Shown here piece by piece: positions 7,720-15,994 of a stretch of 64,000 bases of DNA. The position numbers and the translations under genes were made by a program. The first letter of the stretch is position 1. Each line of letters begins with the position of its first letter. The DNA is taken from positions 186,001-250,000 of the forward strand of contig JBEONO010000004.1 in NCBI GenBank assembly GCA_040544425.1. Direction: 5' to 3'. The notes beneath the pieces are model-generated. The model did no database searches. It saw only the letters and a list, made by a program, of their open reading frames with translations, and was not told the origin of the DNA. The DNA is from Solimicrobium sp040544425. GTDB taxonomy: Bacteria; Pseudomonadota; Gammaproteobacteria; Burkholderiales; Burkholderiaceae_D.

Positions 7720-9372
7720 ATGGTCAAATTCGAAGCCTTGCCGGAGCGGCAGACACTTGCGCTGCAGACCAATGCACTGCAAACAGCAATTTACAATAAC
7801 CCGCACTTCTCTTACATCGCGACCGATCTGGCCGGTGTCATTCAGATATTTAACGTCGGTGCCGAGCGCATGTTCGGCTACCGGGCGCTTGACGTTGTCA
7901 ATAAAGTGACGCCCGACAGTCTGGCCGATCCGGACGAAATCATTGACCGGGCGGCTGCCTTGAGCCTGGAGCTGGGTGTGGAGGTCCTGCCAGGACTGGA
8001 CGCCTTGCTGTACAAGGCCTCGCGCGACATCGAGGATATTGTTGAGCTGACCTATATCAGGCTCGACGGCACACGCTTTCCGGCGCTGGTATCGATCACG
8101 GCCTTGCGCGACGAGCACGGTGCACTGATCGGCTATCTATTTATCGGCAGCGACAATAGCGCCCGTAAAACGGCTGAACTGGCGCTCACTCAAAAAAATA
8201 TTGAACTTGAAAGTGCCAGAGCCGCAGCCGATAAAGCCAACATGGCGAAATCGGATTTCCTGTCCAGCATGAGTCATGAATTGCGCACGCCTCTGAATGC
8301 GGTATTGGGGTTTGCGCAGTTGATGGAAACTGCAACGCCACTGCCGACAGCGGCGCAGAAAATGTCGATTGAGCAGATATTGAAGGGCGGCTGGTATTTG
8401 CTGCGCCTGATCAATGAGATTCTCGATCTGGCACTCATTGAATCCGGCAAATTGACGTTTACCAAGGAAACCATCGACCTGACGGAGATTCTGTATGACT
8501 GCCAGTTCATGATCATGCCGCAGGCCGAAGCGCTCAACATCGTGGTCTCCTTTCCCGACGACCTGGCTCATTGCTACGTCGACACCGACAAGATCCGCAT
8601 CAAACAGGTATTGATCAATCTGCTGTCCAACGCGATCAAGTACAACACACCGGGTGGCACGGTCAAGGTGAGCTGCGAAACCACGGCGGATGGCGTCGTC
8701 AGAGTCAGCGTGCGTGACTCCGGCAAGGGACTCGCGCCTGAGCTGGTCCAGCAACTGTTCCAGCCATTTAACCGGCTCGGTCAGGAAGCCAGCGGCACGG
8801 AAGGCACCGGTATCGGTCTGGTGGTGACCAAACAATTGGTCGAATTGATGGGCGGGCAAATCGGGGTCAGCAGTGAAGTTGCTGTGGGCAGTACCTTTTG
8901 GTTTGAACTGCCGCTCTCGACGGCCTCGGTCACGTCGGCCAGTGCGCAATTCGAAGCCGACAAGAAGATAGGCAGCTCGCGCACCGCCAACGCACTGCAG
9001 CGCACCTTGCTGTATGTCGAAGACAATCAGACCAATCTGAACCTGGTTGAACAGTTGATTGCGCGGCGCAGCGACCTGAAGCTGCTGGCCGCGAAGACCG
9101 GGCGCAGCGGTGTGCAGATGGCCAGGGATCATTTGCCTGACTTGATCCTGATGGATATCCAGCTGCCAGACATCAGCGGTCTCGACGCACTCAGGTTGCT
9201 GCTCGCCATGCCGGAAACCGCGCATATTCCGGTCATGGCACTGTCTGCCAACGCCGCATCAAATGATATTGAATTGGGATTGAAGGCCGGATTTTTGCGC
9301 TACCTGACCAAGCCGATCAATATCTCGGAATTCATGAGTGCGATTGATGCCGTGCTGTACAAGGCGCTGTGA
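7720..9372 (+). CDS. PAS hybrid sensor histidine kinase with receiver domain
   Basis: Soluble hybrid kinase, 550 aa from ATG 7720 (a TTG at 7681 is a less likely start). A PAS domain covers about residues 20-145. A HisKA dimerisation domain follows with the H-box FLSSMSHELRTPLN (His186). The HATPase domain has the N-box NLLSNAIKYN, a G1-like DSGKGLAP and a G2 box GTGIGLVVTKQLVELMGG. A C-terminal receiver has the phospho-acceptor Asp479 in LILMDIQLP and Lys in YLTKP. There are no membrane segments, so the signal is intracellular. No separate output regulator is adjacent; the GGDEF gene lies convergent downstream. Confidence 0.93.
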   Translation: MVKFEALPERQTLALQTNALQTAIYNNPHFSYIATDLAGVIQIFNVGAERMFGYRALDVVNKVTPDSLADPDEIIDRAAALSLELGVEVLPGLDALLYKASRDIEDIVELTYIRLDGTRFPALVSITALRDEHGALIGYLFIGSDNSARKTAELALTQKNIELESARAAADKANMAKSDFLSSMSHELRTPLNAVLGFAQLMETATPLPTAAQKMSIEQILKGGWYLLRLINEILDLALIESGKLTFTKETIDLTEILYDCQFMIMPQAEALNIVVSFPDDLAHCYVDTDKIRIKQVLINLLSNAIKYNTPGGTVKVSCETTADGVVRVSVRDSGKGLAPELVQQLFQPFNRLGQEASGTEGTGIGLVVTKQLVELMGGQIGVSSEVAVGSTFWFELPLSTASVTSASAQFEADKKIGSSRTANALQRTLLYVEDNQTNLNLVEQLIARRSDLKLLAAKTGRSGVQMARDHLPDLILMDIQLPDISGLDALRLLLAMPETAHIPVMALSANAASNDIELGLKAGFLRYLTKPINISEFMSAIDAVLYKAL

Positions 9373-9385
9373 ACGGCGGCTTTGA

Positions 9386-10351
9386 TCAGTGAGCCAGTTT
9401 CATTTGCTGCTTGTTGGCGTACATCGCCGCATCGGCATCAGATAACAGCGTGTCGATCATGAGGTGGCGTTCAGGTCGATACGCAATTTGTCCCACGCTG
9501 AAGCGAATTTTATAACCGCGGTTTTCGGTGCTGTTGATGGCATTGAGCTGATCGCGGAATCGTTCAATCGTTTGCGAAGTGTCAGCGCTGCTTGCGTCAG
9601 TCAGCAACACCACAAATTCATCACCACCCAGCCTGCCGACAATATCAGACTCACGGAACACGATCCGCAGCAATTCTGCAAACGTTCTCAGCGCACGATC
9701 GCCCTCGGCATGACCATAATCGTCATTGATTTTTTTGAAGTCATTGAGATCAAGGAATAACAGGGAAGCGGGCTTGGCCAGTCGTTTACAGACGGTCAGG
9801 GCGTGCTGGCCGAGCCCGACAAAGCCGCGCCGGTTCGACAGCCCGGTCAGCGCATCGATGGTAGCCATCTGTACCGCGTCAATTTCCTGCTCAACCATTC
9901 TGGCCAGATCTTTCAGCAGGACTTTATCGTCATCATTCAAATCGCGCGGGACCATGTCGAGCAGACACAGCGTGCCCAGTTTGTTTCCTTTCGAAGACAG
10001 CGGATAGCCGGCATAAAAACGGATGAAAGGCGCACCGATGACCTGAGGATTGTCGCTGAAGCGGTGATCGGCAAGCGCATCGGGCACCATGAACAATTCA
10101 TCGGCGAGGATCGCGTGGCCGCAAAACGAGGTATTGCGCGGCAGCTCGGTATCGCTGATCCCTGCTGCTGATTTAAACCACTGGCGGTTGGTGTCGGTCA
10201 GACTGATCAGCGCAACGGGCACATTAAACAGGCGCCTGGCCAGCCGGGTCAGCCGGTCGAAGCGCTCCTCGGGTGTGGTGTCGAGAATGTGCAGTGCGCG
10301 CAGGGCTTCGATGCGGACAACTTCATTGTCAGGTGAGGCGGGCTCGAGCAT
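9386..10351 (-). CDS. GAF-GGDEF diguanylate cyclase
   Basis: Makes cyclic di-GMP from two GTP. It is 321 aa from ATG 10351, chosen because GAGGGA lies just upstream; an ATG at 10411 is further out. A GAF domain covers about residues 25-155 (FDRLTRLARRLFNVPVALIS, then NTSFCGHAIL). The GGDEF domain has an intact active site RLGGDEFVVLL. An inhibitory I-site RESD lies five residues before GGDEF, so product feedback is expected. It is convergent with the hybrid kinase at a 13-bp gap, which could link the two signalling functions. Confidence 0.93.
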   Translation of the reverse strand: MLEPASPDNEVVRIEALRALHILDTTPEERFDRLTRLARRLFNVPVALISLTDTNRQWFKSAAGISDTELPRNTSFCGHAILADELFMVPDALADHRFSDNPQVIGAPFIRFYAGYPLSSKGNKLGTLCLLDMVPRDLNDDDKVLLKDLARMVEQEIDAVQMATIDALTGLSNRRGFVGLGQHALTVCKRLAKPASLLFLDLNDFKKINDDYGHAEGDRALRTFAELLRIVFRESDIVGRLGGDEFVVLLTDASSADTSQTIERFRDQLNAINSTENRGYKIRFSVGQIAYRPERHLMIDTLLSDADAAMYANKQQMKLAH

Positions 10352-10840
10352 GGCATTTCCCTCATTATTTTGAATGGATAGACACCGACTGGATTGACCG
10401 CAAAGGGTCAATTTTCAGCATAGGTTGACTCCGCCAGATTGTCCAGATATTCGCTAATTATTTGAAAAAACGCAGCGCCGGACAGCTTGAGAGTTGCAAT
10501 GAGGCATTAAAAATGATGAGCATAAAAAAGGGACGAAATGACGTCCCTTTTTATCGCGCACTTATCGCACTTATTGGTCGGATCAACAATGACCGAACCT
10601 ATTTTACAAACTGAATTTCCTGCATCATTTTTCCACCAAAGATCTTTCGGATTTTTCTCTGTCCTTGTTCAGTTTTTTGGTGTTGTCGCCCGGCTTCTCC
10701 ATTCCCTCTTCGCTTCCGTCTTGTCCAGACTGGCCCGGATATATTCCATTTTCTACTAATTGATAGTGCCAGAACCAGGCTATATCAACCCAATGAAATC
10801 ATTCAGACTGGCTCCATCGATTCATCAACTGGGAGCAGAC
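10352..10840. other. Intergenic region with orphan terminator and purine-rich minus strand
   Basis: No confident gene. A clear hairpin terminator lies at 10524-10550. From 10551 to about 10800 the minus strand is strongly purine-rich and holds only very short reading frames, such as one starting MEKPGDNTKKLNK. A small RNA or short peptide on the minus strand ending at the terminator is possible but not shown. Confidence 0.3.
10524..10552. terminator. Bidirectional intrinsic terminator
   Basis: GGGACG and CGTCCC stems separated by a short loop, flanked by A-rich sequence on the left and a T tract on the right. It can act in either direction. No annotated gene ends next to it on either strand, which makes it an orphan terminator. 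Confidence 0.65.
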
Positions 10841-11104
10841 ATGAACCAAACCGCCGTCCTTACCCTGCTGTCGTGCAGACACGAAATCAGCGCCATGCTC
10901 GTCAAGGGATACGCTGCCATCGTCAATTTGTGCTCAATGGCGGGCCAGGTTGGCGTGGTTGGTGCCACCGTCTATGTTGCTGCCATGTTTGTTGTTGAAG
11001 GATTGATCAGGTGCTCGGTGCTGCTGTACCGCGCAGTCAGTGCAATGCAAAACTCATCCACGTTTTTAACCACGTTTTTAACCACTAAAAGGAAATCATC
11101 ATGA
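10841..11104 (+). CDS. Small hydrophobic protein, unknown
   Basis: 87-aa frame starting at ATG 10841 with GGGAG five bases before it. The middle (AGQVGVVGATVYVAAMFVVEGLI) is hydrophobic enough for one membrane segment. Its TGA overlaps the ATG of the AhpD-like gene at 11101 (ATGA), which suggests translational coupling and supports it being real. I do not recognise the family. A longer frame from 10760 exists but lacks a good ribosome site. Confidence 0.5.
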   Translation: MNQTAVLTLLSCRHEISAMLVKGYAAIVNLCSMAGQVGVVGATVYVAAMFVVEGLIRCSVLLYRAVSAMQNSSTFLTTFLTTKRKSS

Positions 11105-11637
11105 CCACGATTAACGTTCCCACCCGCGAAGAAGTCAGCCCAGCCAACCAGGCCAATTTTGATGGCCTCAAAAAACGTTTCGGCACGGTTCCCAATCTCT
11201 TTGCCACGCTGGCCCACTCGGAAACTGCCCTTGGCACCTACCTGGCATTGGACGGCGCCAAGAGCAGTATCACAGGCAAGGCGCGCGAGCTTGTCAACCT
11301 CGTCGTCAGTCAGGTGAATGAATGTGAGTATTGCCTGGCCGCGCACACCATGGTCGGAAAAATGATTGGCTTTAGCGAGGCGCAAGTAATGGAAATCCGC
11401 CATGGCCGCGCCAGCTTCGATCCCAAGCTCGACGCCCTGGCCCGCCTGACCAAAGACATTGCACAAAGCCGTGGTCACACTGACCAGGCGCTGGTTGAAG
11501 CGTTTTTTGCGGCAGGCTGGACCAAGGAAAATCTGGTCGACACCATCGTCGCGATTGCGGACAAGATTGTGACCAACTACCTGCACTCAACCACCAAGGT
11601 GCCGGTAGACTTCCCAGCCGCTCCGCAGCTGGCTTGA
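11101..11637 (+). CDS. Carboxymuconolactone decarboxylase / AhpD-like peroxidase
   Basis: 178-aa all-helical AhpD-fold protein. The core motif NECEYCLAAHTMVGK contains the CxxC pair and the downstream His of the thiol peroxidase site. AAGGAAA lies just before the start. The gene overlaps the small membrane protein upstream. A likely role is removal of peroxides or a related thiol-dependent reaction. It has a paralogue at 20363-20902 that lost the second Cys. It is followed by a strong hairpin. Confidence 0.9.
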   Translation: MTTINVPTREEVSPANQANFDGLKKRFGTVPNLFATLAHSETALGTYLALDGAKSSITGKARELVNLVVSQVNECEYCLAAHTMVGKMIGFSEAQVMEIRHGRASFDPKLDALARLTKDIAQSRGHTDQALVEAFFAAGWTKENLVDTIVAIADKIVTNYLHSTTKVPVDFPAAPQLA

Positions 11638-11672
11638 CTTGACCCAGGCGAACGGTCGCCTGAACAGACAAA

Positions 11673-11705
11673 GGCGCTGCAATCCCATGATGGAATTGCA
11701 GCGCC
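11673..11705. terminator. Strong hairpin between convergent genes
   Basis: An 11-bp perfect stem (GGCGCTGCAAT, 11673-11683, with ATTGCAGCGCC, 11695-11705) and a short loop. No T tract follows on the plus strand, so it may be a transcript-stabilising or bidirectional stop between the AhpD-like gene and the convergent bufferin-like gene. Confidence 0.5.
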
Positions 11706-11735
11706 GGATCAGGTTGGGAAAATGTTGCGGTCTGA

Positions 11736-11996
11736 TTAGTTTACAACTTTGCCTTTGGCAGCTGAGCATTCAGCAGCAGAGGATTTAGCGACCCAGCCCA
11801 TACCTTTGCAGCTGTTTTGTCCTTTGCATTCGTTGCTGGCCGATTTGCAGTCAGAAGTACCTTTGCAGCTATTGATGCCTGCGCAATGCACAGCAGCAGG
11901 AGCATCGTTGGTTTGCGCTACGGCGAAGTTTGCGCCGAAGGCGAATAAAGCAGCAGCAGCTGTAGCGATGGCGATACCGGATTTGATGTTAGTCAT
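11736..11996 (-). CDS. Secreted Cys-rich peptide resembling BufA2-type bufferin precursors
   Basis: 86 aa from ATG 11996, which has GGAG six bases upstream. A typical signal peptide (residues 1-27, ending AVAQ) is followed by a short Cys-rich domain: HCAGINSCKG, TSDCK, SNECKG, QNSCKGMGW and a last AEC. The HCxGxNxCKG...NxCKGxGW pattern resembles the BufA2 group of bufferins, ribosomal peptides whose cysteines are modified by MNIO enzymes to bind copper in the periplasm. No DUF692-type bufB or bufC partner gene lies nearby, so modification in this organism is unproven. Confidence is high for a small exported Cys-rich peptide and moderate for the family name. Confidence 0.7.
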   Translation of the reverse strand: MTNIKSGIAIATAAAALFAFGANFAVAQTNDAPAAVHCAGINSCKGTSDCKSASNECKGQNSCKGMGWVAKSSAAECSAAKGKVVN

Positions 11997-12296
11997 GTCT
12001 TGCTCCAAAATAGTTGAATGAAAAAATAAACAAACCTTGTTTCCGATTCTGTTGGATCGCAAACAGGACTTGGTAACCAGTAGTCGTAGCGCCCGGCGAT
12101 TCATTACACTTATTTTAAAAATTTTTTTCAGTCCGGAGCGTGACGCCACGCCTTTTGCGCAGGCGTGTTAGGGTGATGACCCTCGGTGGGAGTGGCGCGT
12201 TGATTGCACTGACGCTCTGCACTGCAACCTTGAACAACTATTTCTGCCTGAATGGGTAATTATTCAGGCCTGCATTGATCATTTCGGAGAACCACG
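11997..12296. other. Divergent intergenic region
   Basis: 300 bp between the bufferin-like gene and the divergent yghU-like gene. It must hold both promoters. An A/T-rich stretch at 12105-12130 is visible. No clear inverted repeat or consensus box was found. Confidence 0.3.
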
Positions 12297-13175
12297 ATGA
12301 CAGATTCAACCAGCTACGTACCACCCAAAGTATGGACCCGGACCGCGCCCAACGGCGGCACTTTTGCCAACATCAATCGCCCGGTTGCCGGACCGACTCA
12401 CAACAGGGAACTGCCGGTCGGGCGGCATCCGCTGCAGTTGTATTCAATGGGCACGCCCAATGGCGTCAAAGTCACCATCCTGCTTGAGGAATTGCTGGCG
12501 CTCGGCCATGCCGGCGCCGAGTATGACGCCTGGCTGATCAGCATCAGCGCAGGGGATCAGTTTGGCTCCGGCTTTGTGGAAATCAACCCAAACTCGAAAA
12601 TACCGGCACTGCTCGACCGCAGCGTTGCCAAGCCAATTCGCGTGTTTGAATCCGGTTCGATCCTGCTCTACCTGGCGGAAAAATTTGACGCCTTCCTCCC
12701 CAAAACTCTGGCAGAGCGCACCGAGACACTGAACTGGCTGTTCTGGCAAATGGGCAGCGCGCCTTTTCTGGGCGGTGGCTTCGGACACTTCTATGCGTAT
12801 GCGCCAACCAAGATCGAATACGCGATTGACCGATTTGCCATGGAGGTCAAGCGTCAGCTGGACGTACTGAACCGGCATCTGGCCGACCACAGATATCTGG
12901 CTGGTGATGCTTACACGATTGCCGATATTGCAGTGTTTCCCTGGTATGGCGCGCTCGTTACGGGCTTGCTGTATGGCGCGGCCGAATTTCTGAGTGTGCA
13001 GGAATATCCGCATGTGCAGCGTTGGGCAGGGCTCATCCAGGACCGACCCGCTGTAAAGCGTGGACGGATGGTGAACCGCAACTTTGGCGATCCGTCCGAG
13101 CAGTTGCATGAACGGCACGACGCCAGCGATTTTGATACCAAAACGCAGAATCTTGTCGACAAGCCGACGGCCTGA
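12297..13175 (+). CDS. yghU: Glutathione S-transferase, YghU type
   Basis: 292-aa Nu-class glutathione transferase with disulfide-bond reductase activity in E. coli YghU. The match runs along the whole chain. Markers include GTFANINRPVAGPTH near the N-terminus, LPVGRHPLQLYS, SMGTPNGVKVTILLEELLA, NPNSKIPALLD, FESGSILLYLAEKF and LGGGFGHFYAYAP, then QLHERHDASDFDT close to the end. It acts in the cytoplasm on peroxides or disulfides. ATG 12297 follows CGGAGA. It is close to the downstream SDR (42 bp), so the two may be cotranscribed. Confidence 0.96.
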   Translation: MTDSTSYVPPKVWTRTAPNGGTFANINRPVAGPTHNRELPVGRHPLQLYSMGTPNGVKVTILLEELLALGHAGAEYDAWLISISAGDQFGSGFVEINPNSKIPALLDRSVAKPIRVFESGSILLYLAEKFDAFLPKTLAERTETLNWLFWQMGSAPFLGGGFGHFYAYAPTKIEYAIDRFAMEVKRQLDVLNRHLADHRYLAGDAYTIADIAVFPWYGALVTGLLYGAAEFLSVQEYPHVQRWAGLIQDRPAVKRGRMVNRNFGDPSEQLHERHDASDFDTKTQNLVDKPTA

Positions 13176-13217
13176 GCGCAGGCAGGATCAGGCTAATTTT
13201 TTGAGGGAGTCAGCAAG

Positions 13218-13937
13218 ATGATACAGAAAGACAAACGCGAGACCGCGATCGTATTCGGAGCAGGGCCAGGTCTTGGCCTGGCATTGGCACGGCGCTTTGC
13301 CAGCGACAACATGCAGGTTGCAGTGGTCGCTCGCGATGCAGCGCAACTGCAAGAGAGGATTGAAGCGCAAGGATGGGCTGGCGTCCACCCTTATGGCGCC
13401 GATGTCTCCAGCAGTGAAGATGTTGCCCGTGTCTTCGACAGTGTGGATCGTGACCTTGGCACGCCGGACCTCGTGGTGTTCAATGCCGGTGCATTCCAGA
13501 AAAGTAATGTGCTCGATATCGATCCGGCTGATTTTGAACGGTGCTGGCGCATCGGCTGCCTCGGCGGTTTGCTGGTCGGGCAGGCGGCAGCGCGGCGCAT
13601 GATCAAGCGTGGGCACGGCACGATCATTTTCACGGGCGCCACTGCCGCACTGCGCGGCAGCGCCGGGTTTGCCAATCTGGCCGTGCCGAAATTCGGATTG
13701 CGCGCACTGTCCCAGAGCATGGCCCGTGAACTGGGACCGCAAGGCGTCCATATCGGATTCGTATTTATCGATGGGCAAATCGAGTCGGAGCGCAACCGCC
13801 ATCTGATTGATGAACGCGGTGAGGATTCCTTGCTGGATCCGGATGCGATCGCCGAACTTTATTTACAGCTGCATCGCCAGTCGCGCAGCGCCTGGTCGCA
13901 TGAAATCGATGTTCGTCCGTGGTCGGAGAAATTCTAG
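13218..13937 (+). CDS. SDR family oxidoreductase, atypical active site
   Basis: 239-aa Rossmann protein with the cofactor motif IVFGAGPGLGLALA near residue 13 and the NAG motif at VVFNAGAF. In the catalytic helix the sequence is GFANLAVPKFGLRALSQ. The Lys is kept, but the position of the usual Tyr of YxxxK is not Tyr. The same pattern occurs in a subgroup of bacterial SDRs. GAGGGAG lies before the start. It follows the YghU-like gene. The substrate is unknown. Confidence 0.85.
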   Translation: MIQKDKRETAIVFGAGPGLGLALARRFASDNMQVAVVARDAAQLQERIEAQGWAGVHPYGADVSSSEDVARVFDSVDRDLGTPDLVVFNAGAFQKSNVLDIDPADFERCWRIGCLGGLLVGQAAARRMIKRGHGTIIFTGATAALRGSAGFANLAVPKFGLRALSQSMARELGPQGVHIGFVFIDGQIESERNRHLIDERGEDSLLDPDAIAELYLQLHRQSRSAWSHEIDVRPWSEKF

Positions 13938-14025
13938 CCTGCTGGTCCGATGACTTCTGGCCCTGACCGGCGAGGCGTCAAGGGGGTCTTGCAGTGACGC
14001 CTGATTCAGCGGCCGCAGCCGCACT

Positions 14026-15660
14026 CTAATTTTCGAGTGCAGGTACGCGGCGAGACTGGCCGGGAAGCATTGAATTGCCAGCGCCACGGGCCATCCGAGT
14101 GCCTGGTCCGGCTTGGACTGCAGCGTCATTGAGCTTGAACACACTCACCACCTCAGTCAGATTGCTGGCCTGATCCTGCATGCTCTGTGCCGCTGCGGCA
14201 GCCTGTTCGACCAGCGCGGCATTTTGTTGCGTCACGTTGTCCATCTCGGTAATCGCCACATTGACCTGGCCGATGCCTTGCGACTGTTCGCTGCTTGCGG
14301 CGGTAATCTCGGCCATCATGCTGGTGACGCGCTGAATGCTGCCGACCACTTCGGTCATGGTGGTACCTGCTTCATCAACCAGCCTGCTGCCGGTATCCAC
14401 ATTGTCGACCGAGCTGTCGATCAATCCCTTGATTTCTTTGGCCGCGGCGGCGCTGCGCTGCGCCAGACTGCGCACCTCGGTGGCGACAACCGCAAAGCCG
14501 CGTCCCTGTTCACCCGCGCGGGCAGCCTCGACGGCCGCGTTCAAGGCCAGAATGTTGGTTTGAAAAGCGATGCCATCAATCACGCTGATAATGTCGACAA
14601 TTTTTTTCGACGACTGATTGATCGAAGCCATGGTTTCGACCACTTGCGACACCACCTTGCCTCCTTTGACTGCGACCGCTGATGCCGACATCGCCAGCTG
14701 ATTGGCGTGCTGTGCATTTTCGGCATTCTGTTTCACCGTGCTGGTCAGTTCTTCCATGGAAGCAGCGGTTTCTTCCAGCGAACTTGCCTGCGCTTCGGTT
14801 CGTGAGGACAGGTCAGCATTGCCCTCGGCAATATCTCTGGATCCGCTGGCAATTGTTTGCGTACTCAAACGCACATCCGAGACAATCTTCACCAGATTTC
14901 CCTGCATGTCTGACAGAGCCCCAACCAGTTGACCGATTTCGTCCTTGCCGCAAGGCTCGAGAGGATGAGTCAGGTCACCTGCGCCGATACGCTGTGCGGC
15001 CAGCAATGCCGCGCTGATGCGCGAAGAAATACTGCGCGATACGCTCCAGCTGGTCAGCGCCGCGAATATCGCAACTGCCAGCAAAAGCAATCCGCCCAGC
15101 AAGTAGAGCTGATCAATCATGCTGTTGATTTGCTGTTGTGTCGCGATGATGTTGGCTGCTTCCATATCGACCAGGCGCTGTGTCGTCTGAAGAAATTCGT
15201 CGGTCTTCGGCTCGAACTTACTGTGAACCAGCGCCTTCGCACCTTCTTCGTCGCCAGCCGCTTTCAAGGCATTGACTTCATCGCGTACGGCAAGCCAGGA
15301 TTTGCGTGTCTCACCGATGATTTCTGCCTGCTTTTTCGACGCATCGCTGTGCGTTTTTCCAGCAAACGCTTTTAATGTTTCCCCTGCCGAGGCGGAGGTC
15401 GCCATCATCGGGGCCTTGAAGAAATCAAGCATTTCTTTACCACTGCCATATCCTGCAGCCAGTGAACGTGCGGAATTCTGCCGGATATCGCCATGAAGTT
15501 TGTCGGCCAACTGGACCAGCTCAGAAGAGCTCTCCATCTGCCTGGTTGCCTCGGTCACCATGTGCATGCGCCAGACTGCCACCCCTGTCAAAAAAAGAAA
15601 CACGAAAATTATGGAAGCAAAGCTGAGATTCAGCCGGGTGGAAATTTTCAGATCGTTCAT
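14026..15660 (-). CDS. Methyl-accepting chemotaxis protein
   Basis: 544 aa from ATG 15660, with GGAG upstream (an ATG 12 bases earlier is less well placed). One membrane helix lies at about 12-33. The periplasmic part is a four-helix-bundle sensor (4HB_MCP type, about 34-188). A second membrane helix lies at about 190-212. A HAMP domain and a long signalling coiled coil follow, with the hairpin tip IAFQTNILALNAAVEAARAG and GRGFAVVATEVRSLA. There is no C-terminal NWETF-like CheR tether. It is an isolated receptor: no che genes are adjacent. Confidence 0.95.
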   Translation of the reverse strand: MNDLKISTRLNLSFASIIFVFLFLTGVAVWRMHMVTEATRQMESSSELVQLADKLHGDIRQNSARSLAAGYGSGKEMLDFFKAPMMATSASAGETLKAFAGKTHSDASKKQAEIIGETRKSWLAVRDEVNALKAAGDEEGAKALVHSKFEPKTDEFLQTTQRLVDMEAANIIATQQQINSMIDQLYLLGGLLLLAVAIFAALTSWSVSRSISSRISAALLAAQRIGAGDLTHPLEPCGKDEIGQLVGALSDMQGNLVKIVSDVRLSTQTIASGSRDIAEGNADLSSRTEAQASSLEETAASMEELTSTVKQNAENAQHANQLAMSASAVAVKGGKVVSQVVETMASINQSSKKIVDIISVIDGIAFQTNILALNAAVEAARAGEQGRGFAVVATEVRSLAQRSAAAAKEIKGLIDSSVDNVDTGSRLVDEAGTTMTEVVGSIQRVTSMMAEITAASSEQSQGIGQVNVAITEMDNVTQQNAALVEQAAAAAQSMQDQASNLTEVVSVFKLNDAAVQAGPGTRMARGAGNSMLPGQSRRVPALEN

Positions 15661-15994
15661 CAATAACTCCAAATGGGGGTCGGAATGTCTTGTTTAGTCA
15701 ACACCACAATTTTTCCTCAACTCGATTCGATTCGAATGAAATGGCAGCTGGTCTGTCGGATTTTTAGTCAGGCGGCAAGCCAATTGTTCACATCGGGATA
15801 TTGATCCGAGATGTTGAATGTTTCATGGCTCAACAGGCATTTGATATTGAAAGCACAATTTGAATGCCGACGTACATCGTCGGACTTTAGTTCAATTTTG
15901 GGGCATTGCCAGGTGTTATTTTGTATCGGTTGTCTTTGCAATAATTGAATATCGTTTGTTGATAAGTTCTATGACTGAATCTCGCGTGGCCAGC
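15661..15994. other. Intergenic region
   Basis: 334 bp upstream of the chemoreceptor and downstream of the epoxide hydrolase stop. A small perfect hairpin CCGACG-N5-CGTCGG (15867-15883) has no T tract. No gene or sure promoter was recognised. Confidence 0.3.

Noticed and set aside
8137..9225. 362-codon minus-strand frame opposite the hybrid kinase
   Set aside because: The plus strand has complete kinase and receiver motifs; the minus frame has none.
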